A stretch of 64,000 nucleotides of DNA from an uncultured Roseobacter sp. (lineage in GTDB: Bacteria; Pseudomonadota; Alphaproteobacteria; Rhodobacterales; Rhodobacteraceae), in NCBI RefSeq assembly GCF_947499265.1, contig NZ_CANMNK010000004.1:186001-250000 (forward strand). Direction: 5' to 3'. Both the position numbers and the translations under genes were made by a program. Shown here piece after piece: positions 26,156 to 37,770 of the stretch. The notes below the pieces were generated by a model. The model was not told where the DNA came from and searched no databases. It saw nothing but the letters and a program-made list of their open reading frames with translations. Positions within the stretch are counted from its first letter, which is position 1. Each line of letters begins with the position of its first letter.

Positions 26156-27178
26156 ATGAGCGACATCGACCCCACCGTGCGGCCCGAGCCGATGCCTGAG
26201 GATGTGGACCGCGCCCTGCGGCCGCAGATGCTCGATGAATTTGTCGGGCAGGCGGAGGCCCGCGCAAACCTGCGTGTTTTTATTCAGTCGGCGCGGCAGC
26301 GTGGGGAGGCGATGGATCATACGCTGTTCCACGGGCCCCCGGGCTTAGGCAAGACGACATTGGCCCAGATCATGGCGCGGGAACTGGGCGTGGGGTTCCG
26401 CATGACCAGTGGGCCGGTTCTGGCCAAGGCGGGTGATCTGGCGGCAATCCTGACCAATCTGGAACCACGCGATGTTTTGTTTATCGATGAGATTCACCGG
26501 CTAAACCCGGCGGTGGAAGAAGTGCTCTACCCGGCCCTGGAGGATTTCGAGCTGGATCTGGTGATTGGCGAAGGCCCTGCGGCGCGCACCGTGCGGATCG
26601 AATTGCAGCCCTTTACGCTGGTGGGGGCGACCACGCGTATGGGGTTGCTGACCACGCCCTTGCGCGACCGGTTCGGCATTCCCACACGGCTGCAGTTCTA
26701 CACCGAGGACGAGCTTTTTGTCATTGTGGACCGCAATGCCCGCAAGCTTGGGGCCCCGGCGGATCAAGGCGGCGCCCGGGAGATTGCGCGCCGTGCACGG
26801 GGTACCCCGCGGATTGCCGGACGGTTGTTGCGCCGCGTCGTGGATTTCGCCGTGGTTGAGGGGGATGGCCATGTGACCCGTGACCTTGCCGATATGGCGC
26901 TGACGCGGCTGGGTGTGGATCATCTGGGGCTAGATGGGGCGGACCGTCGGTATTTGCAGCTGATCGCCGAGAACTACGCGGGCGGCCCGGTCGGGATCGA
27001 GACGCTGAGTGCGGCATTGTCGGAAAGTCGGGATGCGTTGGAAGAGGTGATCGAGCCGTTTTTGTTGCAACAGGGGCTGATCCAGCGGACCCAGCGCGGG
27101 CGGATGTTGGCGCAAAAAGGCTGGACGCATCTGGGGATGCAGCCGCCCAAAACACAGACCGATTTGTTCGAGAAATAG
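26156..27178 (+). CDS. ruvB: Holliday junction branch migration ATPase RuvB
   Basis: RuvB is the AAA+ hexameric motor of branch migration. In 340 residues it shows Walker [13 protein letters not shown], Walker [11 protein letters not shown], sensor 1 [17 protein letters not shown], the arginine-finger region [13 protein letters not shown] and the C-terminal winged helix ending [16 protein letters not shown]. It completes ruvCAB. The dispersed repeat lies just after the stop. Confidence 0.97.
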   Translation: MSDIDPTVRPEPMPEDVDRALRPQMLDEFVGQAEARANLRVFIQSARQRGEAMDHTLFHGPPGLGKTTLAQIMARELGVGFRMTSGPVLAKAGDLAAILTNLEPRDVLFIDEIHRLNPAVEEVLYPALEDFELDLVIGEGPAARTVRIELQPFTLVGATTRMGLLTTPLRDRFGIPTRLQFYTEDELFVIVDRNARKLGAPADQGGAREIARRARGTPRIAGRLLRRVVDFAVVEGDGHVTRDLADMALTRLGVDHLGLDGADRRYLQLIAENYAGGPVGIETLSAALSESRDALEEVIEPFLLQQGLIQRTQRGRMLAQKGWTHLGMQPPKTQTDLFEK

Positions 27179-27196
27179 GGTGGAGAAGAGATTTAT

Positions 27197-27228
27197 GCCT
27201 CCGGCGGGGATATTTCGGGCCAGAAGAA
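27197..27228 (+). repeat. dispersed 32-base repeat, copy 2
   Basis: Differs from the copy at 20220-20251 at two positions. It lies between ruvB and the next gene. Its purine-rich end (GCCAGAAGAAG) falls at ribosome-binding distance from the ATG at 27233. Confidence 0.75.
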
Positions 27229-27232
27229 GCGC

Positions 27233-27859
27233 ATGATGGAGGTTGCCGAGATAGAAGCGCTGTTTACCCGAGAAAGCGGTGATTTTGCCTTTGCCCGGTG
27301 GGGGCGGCCCATTGCCCCGATCGTCTTTGGGGTGACGGATGAGACGTTGTCCGTTGTCAAAGGGGCGCTGGAAGCGGTGATGGTTTTGTCAGGGCATCAG
27401 ATGGCGGAGACGGATCCGGAGCTGGGCAGCAATCTGATGGTGTTCTTTTTTCGCGAATGGGACGAATTGCCCGAGGTGCCGGGGCTGGACCGGCTGATCC
27501 CTGAACTCGGCCCGCTGGTGGCGCGGCTGAAATCTGTTGAGGCCAATCAGTACCGGATTTTCCACTTTGATCCGGATGGGGCGATCAAGGCGTGTTTTGT
27601 GTTCCTGCGGATGGACGAAGAGTTAAGTGTGGTGCCTGCCGAGACCCTGGCGCTGAGCCAGATCGTGCAGTCGGTGTTGCTGTGGTCAGATACGGCGTTT
27701 CGGGCAAAGTCGCCCTTGGCGGTGGCCGGGGATAAAACGATTTTGCGCCCCGATATTTCCACGTTGATCCGTGCGGCCTATGATCCGGTCCTGCCAGCGG
27801 CTGCGCAAGACCCCAGCCACGCATTGAGGCTGGCGGCACGGGTGGGCCAGATGCAATGA
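27233..27859 (+). CDS. conserved hypothetical protein
   Basis: A 208-residue soluble protein that I cannot place in a characterised family. It has mixed alpha/beta character, with strands such as NLMVFFFREWDELPEVPG and KACFVFLRMDEELSVVP and a helical C-terminus (DPSHALRLAARVGQMQ). No signal peptide, membrane span or obvious catalytic motif is seen. The start is either 27233 or the next ATG at 27236. It overlaps the NTF2-like gene by ATGA and sits between ruvB and the tol cluster, so it is probably in one long operon. Confidence 0.75.
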   Translation: MMEVAEIEALFTRESGDFAFARWGRPIAPIVFGVTDETLSVVKGALEAVMVLSGHQMAETDPELGSNLMVFFFREWDELPEVPGLDRLIPELGPLVARLKSVEANQYRIFHFDPDGAIKACFVFLRMDEELSVVPAETLALSQIVQSVLLWSDTAFRAKSPLAVAGDKTILRPDISTLIRAAYDPVLPAAAQDPSHALRLAARVGQMQ

Positions 27860-28215
27860 GGGAGATGGATTTTCAGGCTTTTGCCAAAGCGTGGCAAGCG
27901 GGGTGGAACAGCCATGATCTGGATCGTATCCTGTCGCATTATAGCGAGGATATCCTTTTTCATTCGCGCAAGGCGCAGGCGTCGACCGGCAGCGGCGTGA
28001 TCCGTGGCAAGGCGGCGCTGCGAAGCTATTGGGCGCAAGCGCTGGAGGCGCAGCCTGACCTGATCTTCACCGTTGAGGACGTGTTCGAGGGGCACGACAT
28101 GATGGTGATCAGTTATCTGAATCACCACGGGGTGCTTGCCGCCGAAACCCTATATTTCGGCGCTGATGGGCTGGTGGTGCAGGCCGCTGCTTGTCATCGT
28201 GCGGAAGACGGCTGA
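27856..28215 (+). CDS. NTF2/SnoaL-like protein
   Basis: A 119-residue NTF2-like fold protein. The pattern AWQAGWNSHDLDRILSHYSEDILFHS near the N-terminus (read in two parts), RGKAALRSYWAQAL in the middle, and the strand segments with LIFTVEDVFEGHDMMVISYLN-type alternation are typical of the family. Function is not predictable. Start and stop both overlap neighbours by a few bases, so it is coupled with the gene before it and with ybgC. Confidence 0.8.
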   Translation: MREMDFQAFAKAWQAGWNSHDLDRILSHYSEDILFHSRKAQASTGSGVIRGKAALRSYWAQALEAQPDLIFTVEDVFEGHDMMVISYLNHHGVLAAETLYFGADGLVVQAAACHRAEDG

Positions 28216-28610
28216 TGCACAGCTTCCCGATCCGCGTCTACTATGAAGACACCGACATGGCGGGCATTGTCTATTACGCCAATTACCTGCGCTACATCGA
28301 ACGGGCCCGCAGCGACTGGGTGCGCGAGATAGGCATCGACCAGTTGGCGATGAAGGCGCAGGGCGTCGTTTTTGCCGTGCGCCGGGTCGAGGCCGATTAT
28401 ATTCAACCCGCGCGGTTTGACGATGCGCTGGACGTCCACACCGCGCTGGTGAAACTGACACCAGCCCGGATGATCATGGCGCAGAAAGTGCTGCGCGGCG
28501 ATGACGTGCTCTTTACCGCCGATGTGACAATTGCCTGCATCGGGGCGGGGGGAAAACCCGTCCGGCTGCCAGCAGAACTCCGCTTAATGCCAATTAGTCC
28601 TGCCTCATGA
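28215..28610 (+). CDS. ybgC: Tol-Pal-associated acyl-CoA thioesterase
   Basis: A 131-residue hot-dog thioesterase that hydrolyses acyl-CoA; it is normally the first gene of tol-pal clusters. The signature VYYEDTDMAGIVYYANYLRYIERAR, read in parts, contains the catalytic Asp and the conserved Tyr-Ala-Asn-Tyr run. The ATG at 28215 overlaps the upstream stop. A 99-base gap to tolQ could hold a second promoter. Confidence 0.94.
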   Translation: MHSFPIRVYYEDTDMAGIVYYANYLRYIERARSDWVREIGIDQLAMKAQGVVFAVRRVEADYIQPARFDDALDVHTALVKLTPARMIMAQKVLRGDDVLFTADVTIACIGAGGKPVRLPAELRLMPISPAS

Positions 28611-28709
28611 CAGCATAGTGATAGCAATCCCGGTTGTTCTTCGTTAGAATCGCGTGAAATTGAGGTCGGCAAAACGGCCCAAAGCGGTACAAAGTAAAGA
28701 GCAGGCATC

Positions 28710-29405
28710 ATGGAAGCAGAAACGCTGGCACTGGCGCATGAGATTGATTTCTCATTCTGGGGGCTGTTTGCCCGCGCGACATTAATCGTCAAACTCGTGA
28801 TGATCATGCTGATCGTGGCCTCGTTCTGGTCCTGGTCGATCATTGTGATGAAGCTGCTGATCTTTCGGCGCGCCCGTGCCGAGGCCGGTGAATTTGATCA
28901 GGCGTTCTGGTCCGGTGAACCGTTGGACGGGCTCTTTGAGGCCGTTGGCCCGGCCCCTTCAGGCAGTTCGGAAAAGATATTCGCGGCCGGTATGACGGAA
29001 TGGCGGCGCTCGCACCGAGATGATGGTGGGCTTATCGCGGGGGCGACATCGCGGATTGACCGGTCGATGGATGTGGCCATCAACAAAGAGGCTGATTACT
29101 TGCGCGGTGGGTTGACCGTTCTGGCAACCGTGGGGTCATCCGCACCCTTCATTGGCCTTTTCGGGACCGTCGTGGGCATCATGAATGCGTTTATCGAGAT
29201 CGCGGAGCAGCAGAACACCAACCTCGCGGTTGTGGCGCCTGGCATTGCCGAGGCTCTGCTGGCCACGGGGCTTGGCCTTTTGGCGGCGATCCCGGCGGTG
29301 ATTTTCTACAACAAGCTGAGTGCGGATTGCGACAAGATCCTCTCCGGCTACGAGGCTTTTGCCGACGAATTTGCCACCATCCTCAGCCGCCAGTTGGACA
29401 GCTGA
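28710..29405 (+). CDS. tolQ: Tol-Pal system protein TolQ
   Basis: TolQ forms, with TolR, the proton-driven inner-membrane motor of the Tol-Pal system that constricts the outer membrane at division. The 231-residue protein has a first membrane helix (TLIVKLVMIMLIVASFWSW), a cytoplasmic loop and two more helices around LTVLATVGSSAPFIGLFGTVVGIMNAF (in two parts) and GIAEALLATGLGLLAAIPAVIFYN, the ExbB/MotA-type proton channel domain. tolR follows after three bases. Confidence 0.96.
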   Translation: MEAETLALAHEIDFSFWGLFARATLIVKLVMIMLIVASFWSWSIIVMKLLIFRRARAEAGEFDQAFWSGEPLDGLFEAVGPAPSGSSEKIFAAGMTEWRRSHRDDGGLIAGATSRIDRSMDVAINKEADYLRGGLTVLATVGSSAPFIGLFGTVVGIMNAFIEIAEQQNTNLAVVAPGIAEALLATGLGLLAAIPAVIFYNKLSADCDKILSGYEAFADEFATILSRQLDS

Positions 29406-29408
29406 CCG

Positions 29409-29906
29409 ATGGGCGCGGGGGTCATACAAAATCAGGGCGAGGGCACGCGGCGCAGACGTCGCGGGCGCGGTAAGCCGCAGCCGATGTCCGAGATCAATGT
29501 CACCCCTTTCGTAGATGTAATGCTGGTGCTGCTGATCATCTTCATGGTGGCAGCGCCCCTTCTGACCGTGGGGGTGCCGGTCGAGCTGCCCAAAACCGCC
29601 GCTGGCGCTTTGCCTGCAGATCAGGAAGAGCCGCTGACCATCACGATTACCGCCGAAGGCAGCCTGCAGATCCAGACCACCGAGACCGCCCGAGGCGAAT
29701 TGATCCCGAAACTGCGCGCCATTGCCGCCGAACGGACCAGTGATCAGGTGTTTCTGCGCGCGGATGGTGCGGTGCCCTATTCCCGGGTGATGGAAGTGAT
29801 GGGCGCGCTGAACGCGGGTGGGTTTTCCAACATTGGGCTGGTGACGGATATCGGCGGGCCCACGCTCGACGGCCAGGATGGGGCCGCTGGCGGGGCGGAT
29901 CGGTAG
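29409..29906 (+). CDS. tolR: Tol-Pal system protein TolR
   Basis: TolR (165 residues) is the ExbD-like partner of TolQ. An Arg-rich leader (GTRRRRRGRG) precedes SEINVTPFVDVMLVLLIIFMV, read in parts, whose Asp in VTPFVDVML is the protonatable motor residue. The periplasmic domain contains VFLRADGAVPYSRVMEVMG. The protein is about 20 residues longer than E. coli TolR, through the leader and a Gly/Asp-rich end. tolA follows after 7 bases. Confidence 0.95.
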   Translation: MGAGVIQNQGEGTRRRRRGRGKPQPMSEINVTPFVDVMLVLLIIFMVAAPLLTVGVPVELPKTAAGALPADQEEPLTITITAEGSLQIQTTETARGELIPKLRAIAAERTSDQVFLRADGAVPYSRVMEVMGALNAGGFSNIGLVTDIGGPTLDGQDGAAGGADR

Positions 29907-29913
29907 GGCCGAG

Positions 29914-31035
29914 GTGCATACCGGTCATTATATCTCGGGCGCGGGTCACACCTTGTTGATCGGGTGGCTCATCTTTGGCGATGTCTTTGCCGCTGAACCC
30001 CTGCCGTTTGAGGCAAGTGCGGTCTCGGTGATTTCGGGCGCGGAATATGCCGCGATGGTTGCCGCCGGACAAGCGCCACAATCGACCACCGAAGTCGCAC
30101 AGCCTTCCAGCCCCGAAGTCACCCCGGATGCGCCGGAGATTGCGGCGACCGATGATGCAACAACCGAACAGACGCCCCCCGCGCAGGCGGAAACGCCGGA
30201 TGCCGAGGATGCGCCGGATGTGTCGCAGCTGGCCCCGCCGCAGGCCGATGTGAGTGATGAGGCGCCAATCTTGCCGGAACCTCCTGCGGATGTGGCCGTC
30301 TTGGTACCTGAGGTCAGCGATACACCTGTCCCGGAGGCTTCCGAACGCGTTGCGCCCGAAGCCGTGGCTCAGCCCGACCCCGAAGCCATACCAGACCCGG
30401 TGGAGCAGGAAGCGGTGGTTCCAGATGAGGCGGGGGAGACACCTGAAGATCCCGCTGAAGCCACAGCGCCCGAAGCCGCCGCAACAGAAATCGTGACCGA
30501 GGCGGAAAAGCCGAGTGCTTTGCCGACCACATCCGCCCGGCCTCCGGCGCGCCGACCGGAAGCGCCGGTAGAGACGGCGCAACCGGCTGAAACCCCCGAA
30601 CCCGAGACGCCCGCCGCGGAACCGCCCTCCGACACTACTGAGGATGCGGTGGCCTCCGCGCTTGCCGAAGCGTTGGCTACCGAGTCTAGTGCACCATCCA
30701 CGCCGCAAGGCCCGCCTCTGTCGGCGGGTGAAAAGGAAGCCCTGCGGGTAGCGGTCTCCAGCTGTTGGAACGTCGGCTCGCTGTCCACGGACGCGCTGGC
30801 GACAACCGTGGTGGTCAGTGTTGCGATGTCACAGGATGGCAAGCCGGTCACCTCGTCAATCCGCATGGCATCGAGTTCCGGCGGCGCCGAGCAGGCCGCG
30901 CGTCAGGCCTTTGAGGCGGCACGTCGCGCAATTATCAGATGTGGCGCAAAAGGTTTCGAATTACCCGTAGAAAAATATAGTCAGTGGCAGGATATTGAGA
31001 TGACGTTCAATCCCGAAAGGATGCGTATCAAATGA
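29914..31035 (+). CDS. tolA: TolA-like cell envelope protein
   Basis: TolA spans the periplasm to connect the TolQR motor to Pal and TolB. The 373-residue product has one N-terminal membrane helix ([17 protein letters not shown]), a roughly 230-residue low-complexity linker very rich in Pro, Ala, Glu and Thr, instead of the Lys/Ala helix of E. coli TolA, and a C-terminal globular domain ([15 protein letters not shown] to the end) with two cysteines that may form a disulfide. The GTG at 29914, with AGGG upstream, avoids the 29-base overlap with tolR given by the ATG at 29878. It overlaps tolB by ATGA. The name rests on position and architecture. Confidence 0.88.
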   Translation: MHTGHYISGAGHTLLIGWLIFGDVFAAEPLPFEASAVSVISGAEYAAMVAAGQAPQSTTEVAQPSSPEVTPDAPEIAATDDATTEQTPPAQAETPDAEDAPDVSQLAPPQADVSDEAPILPEPPADVAVLVPEVSDTPVPEASERVAPEAVAQPDPEAIPDPVEQEAVVPDEAGETPEDPAEATAPEAAATEIVTEAEKPSALPTTSARPPARRPEAPVETAQPAETPEPETPAAEPPSDTTEDAVASALAEALATESSAPSTPQGPPLSAGEKEALRVAVSSCWNVGSLSTDALATTVVVSVAMSQDGKPVTSSIRMASSSGGAEQAARQAFEAARRAIIRCGAKGFELPVEKYSQWQDIEMTFNPERMRIK

Positions 31036-32363
31036 GACTTCTGGGAATGATGCTGGTTGCGGCCCTTGGATTGACCGCAATGCCCGTAAGCCAAGCGCAG
31101 GCGCAAAGTGACGGCCCGTTGCGGATCGAGATCACCGAGGGCGTGATCGAACCCTTGCCCTTTGCCCTGCCGATCTTTGAAGCGGAAACCGGCGATGCTG
31201 GCGGTCTGGCAGCACAGATCAGCCAGGTGGTCTCCGCCGATCTCTCGGGCACCGGGCTTTTCCGCGAAATTCCGGCAAATGCCTTCATCAGCAACATCAG
31301 CAGCTTTGCAGCCCCCGTTCAATATGCCGATTGGAAAGCGATCAACGCACAGGCGCTGATCACCGGGGCGGTGGCCGTCCAAGGCGGGCAGTTGAACGTC
31401 AAGTTCCGCCTCTATGACGTGTTCTCCGGGGCCGAGATGGGCTCGGGCCTGCAATTCACCGGTACGACCGACGGTTGGCGCCGTATGGCCCATAAGGTCG
31501 CGGATGCGGTCTATAGCCGGATCACCGGCGAGGGCGGGTATTTCGACAGCCGGGTGGTCTATGTGTCTGAAACGGGCGGCAAGGATGCGCGGCAGAAGCG
31601 GCTGGCGATCATGGATTACGACGGGGCCAACGTGCAGTACCTGACCGACAGCAGCGCGATTGTTTTGGCCCCGAGGTTTTCGCCCAACGGCGACCGCGTG
31701 CTCTACACCAGCTATGAAACGGGTTTCCCGCGCATCTATGTGCTGAACGTGGGCTCGGTGCAGCGCCGCGAGTTGGAGAGCCAGGACGGCACCATGAGCT
31801 TTGCGCCCCGGTTTGCCCCCGATGGGCAGAACATCGTTTTCTCGCTGAGCCAGGGCGGCAATACCGATATCTGGGCGATGAATATCGCCGGGGGCGGGGC
31901 CACGCGGCTGACCTCCACGCCGTCGATTGAAACCGCGCCGAGTTTTTCGCCCGATGGTAGCCAGATCGTCTTTGAAAGTGACAGGTCCGGCTCGCAACAG
32001 CTCTACATCATGCCTGCAGGCGGCGGCGAGGCGCAGCGGATCTCCTTTGGCCCCGGGCGCTATGGCACGCCCGTCTGGTCACCGCGTGGGGATCTGATCG
32101 CCTTTACCAAGCAGAACAGCGGACGGTTTCATATCGGCGTAATGCGCACGGATGGATCCGAAGAACGGCTTTTGACCGCCTCTTTCCTAGATGAAGGGCC
32201 GACATGGGCCCCGAACGGTCGTGTGATCATGTTTACTCGCGAAACCCAGGGAGAAGGCGGGCGCTCGTCGCTCTATTCCGTTGATATTTCAGGCCGTAAT
32301 CTGCGACCCATCAGTACGCCGGATGGCGGGTCGGACCCGTCATGGTCGCCTTTGCAGAATTGA
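31032..32363 (+). CDS. tolB: Tol-Pal system periplasmic protein TolB
   Basis: TolB is the periplasmic beta-propeller that binds Pal and TolA. The 443-residue precursor has a signal peptide ([20 protein letters not shown], cut near AQA-QS), an N-terminal domain with [17 protein letters not shown], and six propeller blades with the repeated motif A/S-x-S-P-D-G ([54 protein letters not shown]). It is co-translated with tolA; pal begins 86 bases later. Confidence 0.97.
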   Translation: MRLLGMMLVAALGLTAMPVSQAQAQSDGPLRIEITEGVIEPLPFALPIFEAETGDAGGLAAQISQVVSADLSGTGLFREIPANAFISNISSFAAPVQYADWKAINAQALITGAVAVQGGQLNVKFRLYDVFSGAEMGSGLQFTGTTDGWRRMAHKVADAVYSRITGEGGYFDSRVVYVSETGGKDARQKRLAIMDYDGANVQYLTDSSAIVLAPRFSPNGDRVLYTSYETGFPRIYVLNVGSVQRRELESQDGTMSFAPRFAPDGQNIVFSLSQGGNTDIWAMNIAGGGATRLTSTPSIETAPSFSPDGSQIVFESDRSGSQQLYIMPAGGGEAQRISFGPGRYGTPVWSPRGDLIAFTKQNSGRFHIGVMRTDGSEERLLTASFLDEGPTWAPNGRVIMFTRETQGEGGRSSLYSVDISGRNLRPISTPDGGSDPSWSPLQN

Positions 32364-32449
32364 CCCCCTTGAAATCGTTTCCATGGGCGTCTGCCTGTGA
32401 TAAAACACCAATAAAATAACAACCAAACTTGGAATATGAGGCAGAGACC

Positions 32450-32965
32450 ATGACAACGACAGCAAAAATTCTTCTTCTGGTTGCGGGCCTTGCGCTTGCG
32501 GCCTGTACCGACCCGAGCCGCCTGGGCGGCGATGGCGCCGGCGGGGGTATCGGCGGTGCGGGCGGCCCCATTGTTCCGGGCAGCGCCAATGACCCGACAT
32601 CTGCGGCCTATTTCAACCAGACCATCGGTGACCGGGTGCTTTTTGCCGTGGATCAGTCGAACCTGACACCTGAGGGTCAGGTGGTTCTGGACGGGCAGGC
32701 CACATGGCTGCTGACCAACACAGATTTTACCGCGATCATCGAAGGGCACGCGGACGAACAGGGCACCCGCGAATACAACGTCGCATTGGGTGCCCGCCGC
32801 GCCAATTCCGTGCGCGAATATCTGGTGTCCAAGGGGGTTGCGGGCAATCGGCTGCGCACCGTCAGCTACGGCAAGGAACGCCCGATCGAGATTTGTTCCA
32901 ACGAGGCCTGCTACGCCAAGAACCGCCGCGCGGTGACGGTGCTGGCGGGTGGATTGACAGGGTAA
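32450..32965 (+). CDS. pal: peptidoglycan-associated lipoprotein Pal
   Basis: Pal anchors the outer membrane to peptidoglycan. The 171-residue precursor has a lipoprotein signal with lipobox LALAAC and a Gly-rich linker after the lipidated Cys. The OmpA-like domain shows VLFAVDQSNLTPEGQ and the diaminopimelate-binding helix EGHADEQGTREYNVALGARR. Two C-terminal cysteines (EICSNEACYAKNRRAV) may pair. The ATG at 32450 is chosen because it starts the signal peptide; an upstream in-frame ATG at 32429 adds acidic residues. Confidence 0.97.
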   Translation: MTTTAKILLLVAGLALAACTDPSRLGGDGAGGGIGGAGGPIVPGSANDPTSAAYFNQTIGDRVLFAVDQSNLTPEGQVVLDGQATWLLTNTDFTAIIEGHADEQGTREYNVALGARRANSVREYLVSKGVAGNRLRTVSYGKERPIEICSNEACYAKNRRAVTVLAGGLTG

Positions 32966-32969
32966 CGCC

Positions 32970-33800
32970 ATGCGGATCCTAGCTGCACTTGTAACCTGTA
33001 TCGCCCTGGCCCCGCTGAGCGCGGCGGCGCAGAACGATCAGACCCTTGCGGACATCCGTCAGGAAATGACGGTGCTCTACGTCGAAATCCAGAAGCTCCG
33101 GCGCGAGTTATCGACCACGGGCGCGCCGTCCGTGGATCAGACGGGCGGCTCCGTGCTTGACCGGATGAACGTGATCGAAAGCGAGATGCAGCGGCTGACC
33201 TCCAAGACCGAGGAGCTTGAGTTCCGCATCAATCGGATCGTCGAGGATGGCACCAACCGGATCGGTGATCTGGAGTTCCGTCTGGTGGAGCTGGAGGGTG
33301 GCGATATTGCCGCGCTCGGCGAAACCACCACCCTTGGCGGTGATGTTGCCACAACCGCGACGCCCACGCCCGGCGCGGGTAGCGCGCCGGTCCTCCCGGA
33401 AGGGGGCACGCAACTGGCCGTTGGCGAAGAGGAAGATTTCAAAAAGGCGCAGGCTGCCTTGGCGGAAGGCGATTTTCAGAACGCGGCCGCGCTGTTTGCC
33501 ACGTTCAGCGCGACCTATCCGGGCGGGCCACTGGCGGCCGGGGCCGACCTTGGCCGGGGCGAAGCGCTTGAAGGTCTGGGGGACACGCGCGAGGCCGCCC
33601 GCGCCTATCTGAACAGTTTCAGCGTGGATCCGACGGGCCCGGTGGCGCCACAGTCGCTTTACCGTCTGGGCCGGTCCCTTGGCGGGCTGGGACAGACGCA
33701 GGAGGCTTGCATCACGCTGGGCGAGGTTGGATTGCGGTTCCCCAGCGATCCCGCCGCAGAACAGGCCCGTACCGAGATGCAATCGCTGGGCTGTGCATGA
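32970..33800 (+). CDS. cpoB: Tol-Pal accessory protein CpoB (YbgF)
   Basis: CpoB coordinates peptidoglycan synthesis with Tol-Pal constriction. The 276-residue precursor has a signal peptide (MRILAALVTCIALAPLSAAA), an N-terminal coiled coil (about 30-110; IRQEMTVLYVEIQKLRREL, MQRLTSKTEELEFRINRI), a Gly/Thr-rich linker, and three TPR-like repeats (EDFKKAQAALAEGDFQNAAA, then GPLAAGADLGRGEALEGLGD and PQSLYRLGRSLGGLGQTQEA). It closes the tol-pal cluster; tilS starts four bases after its stop. Confidence 0.94.
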   Translation: MRILAALVTCIALAPLSAAAQNDQTLADIRQEMTVLYVEIQKLRRELSTTGAPSVDQTGGSVLDRMNVIESEMQRLTSKTEELEFRINRIVEDGTNRIGDLEFRLVELEGGDIAALGETTTLGGDVATTATPTPGAGSAPVLPEGGTQLAVGEEEDFKKAQAALAEGDFQNAAALFATFSATYPGGPLAAGADLGRGEALEGLGDTREAARAYLNSFSVDPTGPVAPQSLYRLGRSLGGLGQTQEACITLGEVGLRFPSDPAAEQARTEMQSLGCA

Positions 33801-33804
33801 TGTA

Positions 33805-35052
33805 ATGCCTCCGGATCCGGGCGGGGTGTTGGCAAAACACCTGCTGCCCAATCCGCCAAGCGCCCTTGGCGTTGCGGTCTCCGGCGGCAGCGATTCCCTC
33901 GCTCTTTTGCATTTGCTGCATGATTTCGCTGGCGTTCATGGGACGCAACTGCATGTGGTTACGGTGGATCACGGGCTACGGTCAGAAGCGGCGGAAGAAG
34001 CGGCTTTTGTCAAACGCATTTGCAGGGATCTGAAGCTACCCCATGAGATTGTGCATTGGACAGGGTGGGACAATCACGGAAACCTGCAGAACGAAGCCCG
34101 CCGGGCCCGGTATCGGCTGATTTCGGAATGGGCACGTGAACGCGGCCTGCGGTTTGTGGCGTTGGGCCATACCTGTGATGATCAGGCAGAGACGGTTTTG
34201 ATGCGCCTGGCGCGCGGTGCCGGTGTGGATGGCCTCGCTGCCATGTCACCGCGCCGAACGGCTGACGGGATTACCTGGATTCGTCCCCTGCTGACCATTC
34301 GCCGGGCCCAGCTGAGAGGCGAATTGCAAGCCCGCGGTGTTGCCTGGTGCAACGACCCAAGCAATGACGACACGCGATATGACCGTATCAAAACCCGTCA
34401 GGCTTTGGCGGTGTTGGAACCCCTTGGCATCGACGCGCAGACGCTGGGGCAGGTGGCCTTCAACATGGCGCGCGCGCGGGATGCTCTGGCATGGCAGGCG
34501 TTTCTCTCCGCCCGGTCGATGGTCACCATTGATGCGGGCGCGGTCTGTATCGACTGGCGCGCCTACAGAACCCTGCCGGATGAGACGGCACGCCGCATTC
34601 TGGTGAGCGCGATTGGCTGGGTTGGCGGGTCAGAGTACCCACCGCGCCGCAAGGCCGTTCTGGGGATGATAGAGGCGCTGAAACAAGGTGTGACCGCGAC
34701 CCTTGACGGTTGTCAGACATGGCGTGATCCCGAGAAGCTCTGGGTGTTTCGGGAGTTTAATCCGGTGCGCGACCTGACCTGTCCGCTGAACGAGGTATGG
34801 GATGGCCGATGGCAGATGCGGGGAGGCGCGATGGATGGGGCCGCCCGCATCGCGGCCCTGGGCTCCGAAGGATTGACCCAGATCGAGACTTGGCGCGAAA
34901 CCGGCAGGCCGCGCGCGCTCTTGTGCAGCACGCCAGCGATCTGGAAGGGGTCCGAAGTGGTTGCGGCACCCTTGGCGGGCTTTGCCAACGGATGGCACGC
35001 GCAGCTGGAAAACGACGAAGAAGCATTTTTTGCCGCACTTTTATCGCATTGA
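33805..35052 (+). CDS. tilS: tRNA(Ile)-lysidine synthase
   Basis: TilS modifies C34 of the CAU-anticodon tRNA-Ile to lysidine, changing its identity from Met to Ile; it is essential in most bacteria. The 415-residue protein has the PP-loop motif AVSGGSDSLALLHLL and the family stretches VDHGLRSEAAEEA and ALGHTCDDQAETVLMRLARG. The ATG at 33805 is chosen; a GTG at 33793 overlapping cpoB is an alternative. ftsH follows after about 80 bases, the common tilS-ftsH order. Confidence 0.95.
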   Translation: MPPDPGGVLAKHLLPNPPSALGVAVSGGSDSLALLHLLHDFAGVHGTQLHVVTVDHGLRSEAAEEAAFVKRICRDLKLPHEIVHWTGWDNHGNLQNEARRARYRLISEWARERGLRFVALGHTCDDQAETVLMRLARGAGVDGLAAMSPRRTADGITWIRPLLTIRRAQLRGELQARGVAWCNDPSNDDTRYDRIKTRQALAVLEPLGIDAQTLGQVAFNMARARDALAWQAFLSARSMVTIDAGAVCIDWRAYRTLPDETARRILVSAIGWVGGSEYPPRRKAVLGMIEALKQGVTATLDGCQTWRDPEKLWVFREFNPVRDLTCPLNEVWDGRWQMRGGAMDGAARIAALGSEGLTQIETWRETGRPRALLCSTPAIWKGSEVVAAPLAGFANGWHAQLENDEEAFFAALLSH

Positions 35053-35132
35053 ACATGTCGGCACAGTGTCTATCTTAGTCGGGTGGTGGTACCATTGCGG
35101 TGCGCACCACGCGCATATTTAGGAGAATTTCG

Positions 35133-37058
<1,926 letters not shown>

Positions 37059-37094
37059 TCACGCGGCGCGATGGTGCCGTCACAAAAAATCATG

Positions 37095-37124
37095 AGGCCC
37101 TGCTTCGGCGGGGCCTTTTCTTTT
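37095..37124 (+). terminator. intrinsic terminator after ftsH
   Basis: AGGCCCTGC (37095-37103) and GCGGGGCCT (37108-37116) pair over nine positions, one a G-U pair, around a stable TTCG tetraloop, followed by TTTCTTTT. It ends ftsH and probably the long ruv-tol-ftsH transcript. Confidence 0.88.
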
Positions 37125-37173
37125 GCATGGGTCTTTGGTCAGATCACTCCTGAACCAGAACAGGAGTTGCCTT

Positions 37174-37770
37174 GTGCCCGCGCTATTGCCCACACACTTC
37201 ACCGGAACCGTCACATGGTTGGGCCGGGTCATCGACAGCGAAGAGACCCTGCGCGCGGAGGGGCTCAAATCCGCAGAGCTGACCTTTGCTGGCATTGAAG
37301 GCGAATGTCATGGCGGTCTGACGCGTCCGTCTTGCGTCCGCACAAAGGCGCAGTATCCCAAGGGTACCGAAATCCGGAATGTGCGGCAGCTTTCTGTTCT
37401 CTCTGCCGAAGAACTGGCCCTGATCGCCTCGGAAATGGGGCTGGATGAGATGAATCCCGCCTGGATGGGCGCATCGATGGTGATCGAAGGGATCCCGGAT
37501 TTCAGCCATGTCCCACCCTCCTCGCGGCTGCAGGTGCCCAGCGGTGCCAGCATCACCATAGACATGGAAAACCGCCCCTGCATCTACCCCGGTCGCGAGA
37601 TTGAAAAGGACCGTCCGGGCTTTGGCCCGGCCTTCAAACCCGCGGCGAAAAACCGGCGTGGCGTGACAGCCTGGGTGGAACGGGAAGGATCCATCGCGGT
37701 TGGCGATACCGTCACATTGCACATTCCGGACCAGCCCGTATGGGCGCATTTTGGGGACGTGCGTACGTAA
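37174..37770 (+). CDS. MOSC domain protein
   Basis: A 198-residue protein with the MOSC (molybdenum cofactor sulfurase C-terminal) fold, a family of sulfur-carrier or Mo-cofactor-related proteins. Recognisable parts are HFTGTVTWLGRV at the start, GIEGECHGGLTRPSC with the conserved Cys (sulfur-carrying candidate), the central RNVRQLSVLSAEELALIA, and CIYPGREIEKDRPGF. The GTG at 37174 has AGGAG seven bases upstream. It stands between the ftsH terminator and fhs; no Mo-enzyme gene is nearby. Confidence 0.85.
   Translation: MPALLPTHFTGTVTWLGRVIDSEETLRAEGLKSAELTFAGIEGECHGGLTRPSCVRTKAQYPKGTEIRNVRQLSVLSAEELALIASEMGLDEMNPAWMGASMVIEGIPDFSHVPPSSRLQVPSGASITIDMENRPCIYPGREIEKDRPGFGPAFKPAAKNRRGVTAWVEREGSIAVGDTVTLHIPDQPVWAHFGDVRT

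Noticed and set aside
29647-30708. 353-codon minus-strand frame rich in Arg, Gly and Phe
   Set aside because: It is the complement of the Pro/Ala/Glu-rich TolA linker; composition, not a gene, explains it.
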